The notes beneath the pieces are model-generated. The model was not told the origin of the DNA and searched no databases. It saw only the letters and a program-made list of their open reading frames with translations. Of a DNA stretch of 10,643 bases, positions 7,655 to 10,643 are shown one piece after another; the stretch's first letter is position 1; every line of letters begins with the position of its first letter. The stretch comes from an uncultured Prevotellaceae bacterium (lineage in GTDB: Bacteria; Bacteroidota; Bacteroidia; Bacteroidales; Bacteroidaceae): NCBI GenBank assembly GCA_946624335.1, contig CAMOSA010000080.1:1-10643 (forward strand), written 5' to 3'. The translations under genes were made by a program, and so were the position numbers.

Positions 7655-7692
7655 ATTCCCCGTAAGGGGGCTTTTTAATTCCCCGCAAGGAG
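7655..7692. repeat. CCCCGNAAGGGG elements before parE (one terminator-like, one giving an SD-like site)
   Basis: Two adjacent copies of TTAATTCCCCG(T/C)AAGG. The first (7658-7669) forms CCCC GTAA GGGG and is followed by GCTTTTTAA, like a small intrinsic terminator on the plus strand. The second (7681-7692) ends in AAGGAG (7687-7692), ten bases before the parE GTG start, and could act as its ribosome-binding site. The reverse complement of the same element occurs at 10358-10380. Confidence 0.55.
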
Positions 7693-7702
7693 CAATTCTA
7701 CT

Positions 7703-9757
7703 GTGGCAAGCGAAGAGACAGAGATCATACAGCAGTCCGTCGAATACGATGAGACTAACATCAAGCACCTGAGCGACATGGAGCATGTGCGCGTCAGGCC
7801 AGGAATGTATATCGGCAAGCTGGGCGACGGCACACATGCCGAGGACGGCATCTATGTGCTCCTGAAGGAGGTCATCGACAACAGCATCGACGAGTTCAAG
7901 ATGAATGCTGGTAAGCGCATCGAGGTGGATATCGAGGACAACCTGCGTGTCAGCGTCCGTGACTACGGCCGCGGCATACCCTTGGGCAAGCTCGTCGAAG
8001 CCGTGTCCATGCTCAACACCGGTGGCAAGTACGACAGCAAGGCGTTCAAGAAGAGCGTCGGTCTGAACGGCGTCGGCCTGAAAGCCGTCAACGCCCTTTC
8101 GGCACACTTCGTGGCACAGAGCTTCCGCGACGGTGAGACACGTCGCGTGGAGTTCCGGCAGGGACAGCTCGTCAGCGACTGTGGCACGGCAGGCAGCGGA
8201 GCCCAGCAGCCCTTGGCTGTCGGCGACGGTGCCGAGGTCGCCACCGGCGATGCCGAGAACGGCACACTCATCTGCTTCGAGCCCGACAATACCCTCTTCA
8301 AGAACTATCGTTTCCAAAACGAGTTTGTCGAGACCATGCTGCGCAACTATACCTATCTCAACACCGGCCTCGCCATCATGTTCAACGGCCGCCGCATCCT
8401 CTCGCGCAACGGACTCGAAGACCTGCTCACCGACACCATGACGACACAGCCCCTGTACCCCATCGTGCACCTCAAGGGCGAGGACATCGAGATCGCTTTC
8501 ACCCACACCAACGGGCAGTATGGCGAGGAATACCACAGCTTTGTCAACGGACAGCACACCACGCAGGGCGGCACCCACCAGAGCGCTTTCAAGAAATACA
8601 TCGCCGAGACCATCAAGGAGTTCTCCGGCAAGAACCTCGACTACGCCGACATACGCAACGGCATCGTCGCTGCCATAAGCATCAACATTCAGGAACCCCT
8701 CTTCGAGAGCCAGACTAAGATCAAGCTCGGCTCCACCTCTACGGAGCCCAACGGAGGAGGCATATCCATAGATAAGTTCATCGGCGACTTCGTCAAGGAA
8801 CAAGTCGACAACTACCTGCGTCGCACGCCCGACGTCGCCGAGGCCATCTTGCAGAAAGCCAGCGACAGCGAACGCGAGCGCAAGGCCATGGCCGGCGTCG
8901 CCAAGCTGGCCCGAGAGCGCTCGAAGAAAGCCAACCTGCACAACCGCAAGCTGCGCGACTGCAAGATACACTTCAACGACCCCAAGGGCGACCAGAAGGA
9001 AGACTCCAGCATCTTCATCACCGAGGGCGACTCGGCCAGCGGTTCTATCACCAAGAGTCGCGACGTGCTCACGCAGGCCGTCTTCAGTCTGCGTGGCAAG
9101 CCCCTCAACTGCTATGGTCTGACCAAGAAGATCGTCTACGAGAACGAGGAGTTCAACCTCCTGCAGGCAGCCCTCAACATCGAGGACGGCCTCGACGGCC
9201 TGCGCTACAACAAAGTCATCGTGGCAACCGATGCCGATGTCGATGGCATGCACATCCGCCTGCTCATGATCACCTTCTTCCTCCAGTTCTTCCCCGAACT
9301 CATCAAGAAAGGCCACGTCTACATTCTCCAGACACCCCTCTTCCGTGTACGCCAGCGTCGCAAGAAAATTCCGCGCGCCCGTCTCGAAGCCATCGGCGAG
9401 GCCGACACCAAGGGCGATTTCATCACCCGCTACTGCTACAGCGAAGACGAGCGCCTCCACAACATTGAGGCACTTGGCCCCGATCCCGAGATCACACGCT
9501 TCAAGGGTCTCGGCGAGATCAGCCCCGACGAGTTCCGCGCCTTCATTGGCCCCGACATACGCCTTGAGCAAGTCACCCTTCACAAGTCCGACCAAGTGGC
9601 CGAGCTCCTTGAGTACTATATGGGCAAGAACACCATGGAGCGCCAGAACTTCATCATCGACAACCTCGTCATCGAAGAAGACCGTCCCGAGGAAGAGGAA
9701 GCTGAGGTGAGGGAATACAAGGACCTTACGCCCGACGCCACCCCGTCCGAGGAGTAG
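7703..9757 (+). CDS. parE: DNA topoisomerase IV subunit B
   Basis: ATPase subunit of type IIA topoisomerase IV, which with ParC unlinks daughter chromosomes. The 684-residue protein has the GHKL ATPase (about 20-230) with EVIDNSIDE at 56-64, DYGRGIP at 87-93 and GLNGVGLKAVNA at 120-131, the transducer domain (about 240-410), and TOPRIM with EGDSASG at 441-447, LRGKPLN at 463-469 and DADVDG at 510-515. ParE rather than GyrB is chosen because the RMRPGMYIGKLGDG-like start (here 31-43) and KYDSKAFKKSVGLNGVG (109-125) match the Bacteroidetes ParE type, and coaD follows. It is longer than usual, with probable insertions at about 159-182 (G/A-rich) and 554-575. The GTG start gives about 25 residues before the first conserved block; the next Met (26) would cut into it. 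parC is not in the window. Confidence 0.93.
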   Translation: MASEETEIIQQSVEYDETNIKHLSDMEHVRVRPGMYIGKLGDGTHAEDGIYVLLKEVIDNSIDEFKMNAGKRIEVDIEDNLRVSVRDYGRGIPLGKLVEAVSMLNTGGKYDSKAFKKSVGLNGVGLKAVNALSAHFVAQSFRDGETRRVEFRQGQLVSDCGTAGSGAQQPLAVGDGAEVATGDAENGTLICFEPDNTLFKNYRFQNEFVETMLRNYTYLNTGLAIMFNGRRILSRNGLEDLLTDTMTTQPLYPIVHLKGEDIEIAFTHTNGQYGEEYHSFVNGQHTTQGGTHQSAFKKYIAETIKEFSGKNLDYADIRNGIVAAISINIQEPLFESQTKIKLGSTSTEPNGGGISIDKFIGDFVKEQVDNYLRRTPDVAEAILQKASDSERERKAMAGVAKLARERSKKANLHNRKLRDCKIHFNDPKGDQKEDSSIFITEGDSASGSITKSRDVLTQAVFSLRGKPLNCYGLTKKIVYENEEFNLLQAALNIEDGLDGLRYNKVIVATDADVDGMHIRLLMITFFLQFFPELIKKGHVYILQTPLFRVRQRRKKIPRARLEAIGEADTKGDFITRYCYSEDERLHNIEALGPDPEITRFKGLGEISPDEFRAFIGPDIRLEQVTLHKSDQVAELLEYYMGKNTMERQNFIIDNLVIEEDRPEEEEAEVREYKDLTPDATPSEE

Positions 9758-9770
9758 TTAAGAAGTACGT

Positions 9771-9820
9771 CGCAGAGCATGTCCTGCGAAGAGCCTTCGG
9801 CGTTTCCGCTCTGCGTTTTC
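9771..9820 (+). terminator. Probable terminator of parE with nested hairpin
   Basis: CGCAGAGC (9771-9778) pairs perfectly with GCTCTGCG (9808-9815) and is followed by TTTTCTAC. The 29-base loop holds a second hairpin, CGAAG/CTTCG (9787-9791 and 9795-9799). It begins 14 bases after the parE stop. The T-run is short, so termination may be partial and coaD may depend on readthrough. Confidence 0.55.
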
Positions 9821-9865
9821 TACGCTTCGTCTTGCTATGAATCTTTCAACGTTTCAACCAACGAT

Positions 9866-10381
9866 ATGACAAGTCCCACCACCAAGCCCGCCGCTGAGGG
9901 CGCCGTCCTCTTCCCCGGCAGCTTTGACCCCTTCACCATCGGCCATGCCGACCTCGTCCGCCGCGCCCTTCACCTCTTCGGGCACGTCGTCATCGCCGTG
10001 GGCGTCAACGCGCAGAAAGGCGGATGGATGACCGCCGACCAGCGCGTGTCGGCTCTCGAAGCGCTCTACGAGGACGAGCCGCGTGTGAGCGTCATGCGTT
10101 ACAGCGGCCTGACCGTCGACTGCGCCAGGCATGTCGGTGCCACGGCCATCCTTCGCGGCGTCCGGAGCGTCAAGGATTACGACTACGAGCAGCAGATGGC
10201 CGATGTCAATCGCCGTCTCAGCGGCATCGACACCGTGCTCCTCGTCGCTGATCCCACTCTGGCCGCCGTCTCCAGCAGCCTTGTCCGAGAGCTCGCTCAC
10301 TTCGGCCACGACGTCAGCCCCTACCTCCCCGAAGGCTACACCCCGGTCGGCGACGCCAAAAGCCCCTCTTGCGGGGAATAG
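9866..10381 (+). CDS. coaD: Phosphopantetheine adenylyltransferase
   Basis: Cytoplasmic enzyme that transfers AMP from ATP to 4'-phosphopantetheine, the penultimate step of coenzyme A synthesis. The nucleotidyltransferase motif TIGH is at 24-27 within FPGSFDPFTIGH. ILRGVRSVKDYDYE at 96-109 binds substrate, and AVSSSLVRE at 134-142 is the ISSSxVRE-type motif. At 171 residues it is about 10-20 longer than usual: there are some 10 extra N-terminal residues (TSPTTKPAAEG), and a C-terminal tail after DVSPYLP whose last eight residues (AKSPSCGE) are encoded by a CCCCGNAAGGGG-type repeat. The open frame reaches an ATG at 9779, but that lies inside the parE terminator hairpin and adds unconserved sequence, so 9866 is chosen. 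No clear promoter is seen between it and parE. Confidence 0.93.
   Translation: MTSPTTKPAAEGAVLFPGSFDPFTIGHADLVRRALHLFGHVVIAVGVNAQKGGWMTADQRVSALEALYEDEPRVSVMRYSGLTVDCARHVGATAILRGVRSVKDYDYEQQMADVNRRLSGIDTVLLVADPTLAAVSSSLVRELAHFGHDVSPYLPEGYTPVGDAKSPSCGE
10358..10380. repeat. CCCCGNAAGGGG-type element at the coaD stop (reverse orientation)
   Basis: AAAAGCCCCTCTTGCGGGGAAT is close to the reverse complement of the elements at 7655-7692. It encodes the last codons of coaD, and the TAG stop overlaps its end. Read on the minus strand it is a short C/G stem followed by CTTTT, so it may act as a weak terminator for transcription coming from the right. Confidence 0.5.
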
Positions 10382-10386
10382 AAATT

Positions 10387-10502
10387 GAGTGAAAAGTGAA
10401 AGAGTGAAAAGTGAATAATAAGGGTTCCCTGCAACTCTCGGCGTATATACTGCCATTCAAAGTAGATATTATTATTCACTCTTTCATTTTTCATTTTCAC
10501 TC
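10387..10502. repeat. AT-rich inverted repeat downstream of coaD
   Basis: The left arm 10387-10421 (GTGAAAAGTGAA units ending GTGAATAATAA) and right arm 10469-10502 (TTATTATTCAC then TTTCATTTTTCA units) are imperfect inverted repeats; the inner 11 bases (10411-10421 and 10469-10479) match perfectly. A 47-base unique core lies between. No open frame is present. It starts five bases after the coaD stop and may be a miniature element or an intergenic repeat. Confidence 0.65.
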
Positions 10503-10538
10503 TCCCCTCCCTCTACGGGCCAAGGTCGGAGGTGGGTT
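10503..10538. repeat. C/G-rich hairpin repeat, copy D
   Basis: Its reverse complement (AACCCACCTCCGACCTT then AGAGGGAGGGGAGA) follows the same order of blocks as copies A and C. The stem is weaker: CCTCC (10506-10510) with GGAGG (10528-10532). It lies between the AT-rich inverted repeat and the tRNA terminator. Confidence 0.45.
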
Positions 10539-10539
10539 A

Positions 10540-10574
10540 AGAAAAATACCCCTGCAAGCCATTGCTTACAGGGG
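10540..10574 (-). terminator. Intrinsic terminator of the tRNA-Leu transcript
   Basis: On the minus strand an 11-bp stem (10549-10559 with 10564-10574, one G-U pair) around a 4-base loop is followed by TATTTTTCTT. It lies 17 bases past the tRNA 3' end and also separates it from the convergent coaD. Confidence 0.9.
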
Positions 10575-10591
10575 AGTCCGCTATTCGCAAG

Positions 10592-10643
10592 TACCCAGAG
10601 CCGGGATCGAACCGGCACGCCTTGCGGCATTGGTGTTTGAGAC
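10592..10643 (-). tRNA. tRNA-Leu (anticodon CAA), 3' part only
   Basis: The window edge cuts the gene within the anticodon stem; 52 bases of the 3' part are present. Seen on the minus strand: anticodon loop CTCAAAC with anticodon CAA at 10637-10639, a 13-base variable region forming GCC/GGC (class II, as in Leu), a perfect 5-bp T stem GCCGG/CCGGC around TTCGATC, the 3' acceptor strand TCTGGGT, and discriminator A at 10592. CCA is not encoded (CTT follows), so it must be added after transcription. The D arm and 5' acceptor strand lie outside the window. Confidence 0.92.

Noticed and set aside
7652..9595. Minus-strand open frame of 647 codons antisense to parE.
   Set aside because: Codon-bias shadow: G/V/A/E/L-rich with no motif, while parE is intact across the same bases.
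9779..9865. 29-codon upstream extension of coaD.
   Set aside because: Its ATG lies inside the parE terminator stem, and the added residues precede an already extended N-terminus.
1..10643. Possible defence system, CRISPR array, prophage or transposon.
   Set aside because: All eight protein genes are recognisable core or operon-linked genes; no transposase, integrase, nuclease or regularly spaced repeat-spacer array is present.

Overview
The window looks like a chromosomal housekeeping segment of a Bacteroidota bacterium, most likely order Bacteroidales and perhaps Prevotella-like. Four things suggest this. The promoters match the Bacteroidetes -33 TTTG / -7 TAnnTTTG consensus. A V-type ATPase operon carries a DUF2764 gene between subunits E and A. 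dapB is followed by an unusually long signal peptidase I, and parE is followed by coaD. The genus assignment is inference; no rRNA or other marker is present.

Layout. Positions 1-3467, minus strand: the start of a V-type ATPase operon in the order subunit E, DUF2764 protein, catalytic subunit A; the operon continues past the left edge. It is read from a near-perfect promoter at 3508-3538. Positions 3468-3763: a divergent control region with that promoter and a dapB promoter about 190 bp apart. Positions 3764-7487, plus strand: dapB (lysine/peptidoglycan precursor synthesis), lepB (signal peptidase I) and a YghO-like GNAT protein with its own -7 element. Positions 7703-10381, plus strand: parE (topoisomerase IV subunit B) and coaD (coenzyme A synthesis). 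Positions 10592-10643, minus strand: the 3' part of a tRNA-Leu(CAA), followed by a strong intrinsic terminator facing coaD.

The genes do not form one pathway; they are conserved core functions in short transcription units. No mobile element with a transposase, no CRISPR array, no phage gene and no defence system is visible. No stretch longer than 300 bases lacks a gene.

The unusual content lies between the genes. Almost every spacer is filled with repeats: a C/G-rich hairpin repeat in four divergent copies, a short CCCCGNAAGGGG-type element, and AT-rich tandem/inverted repeats. Several of these start within a few bases of a stop codon, and one appears to supply the last codons and stop of coaD. 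The second point of interest is the DUF2764 protein: its three regularly placed D-x-x-N/A-type helix motifs recall the V-ATPase C (AC39/d) subunit, so it may be a divergent version of that stalk subunit.
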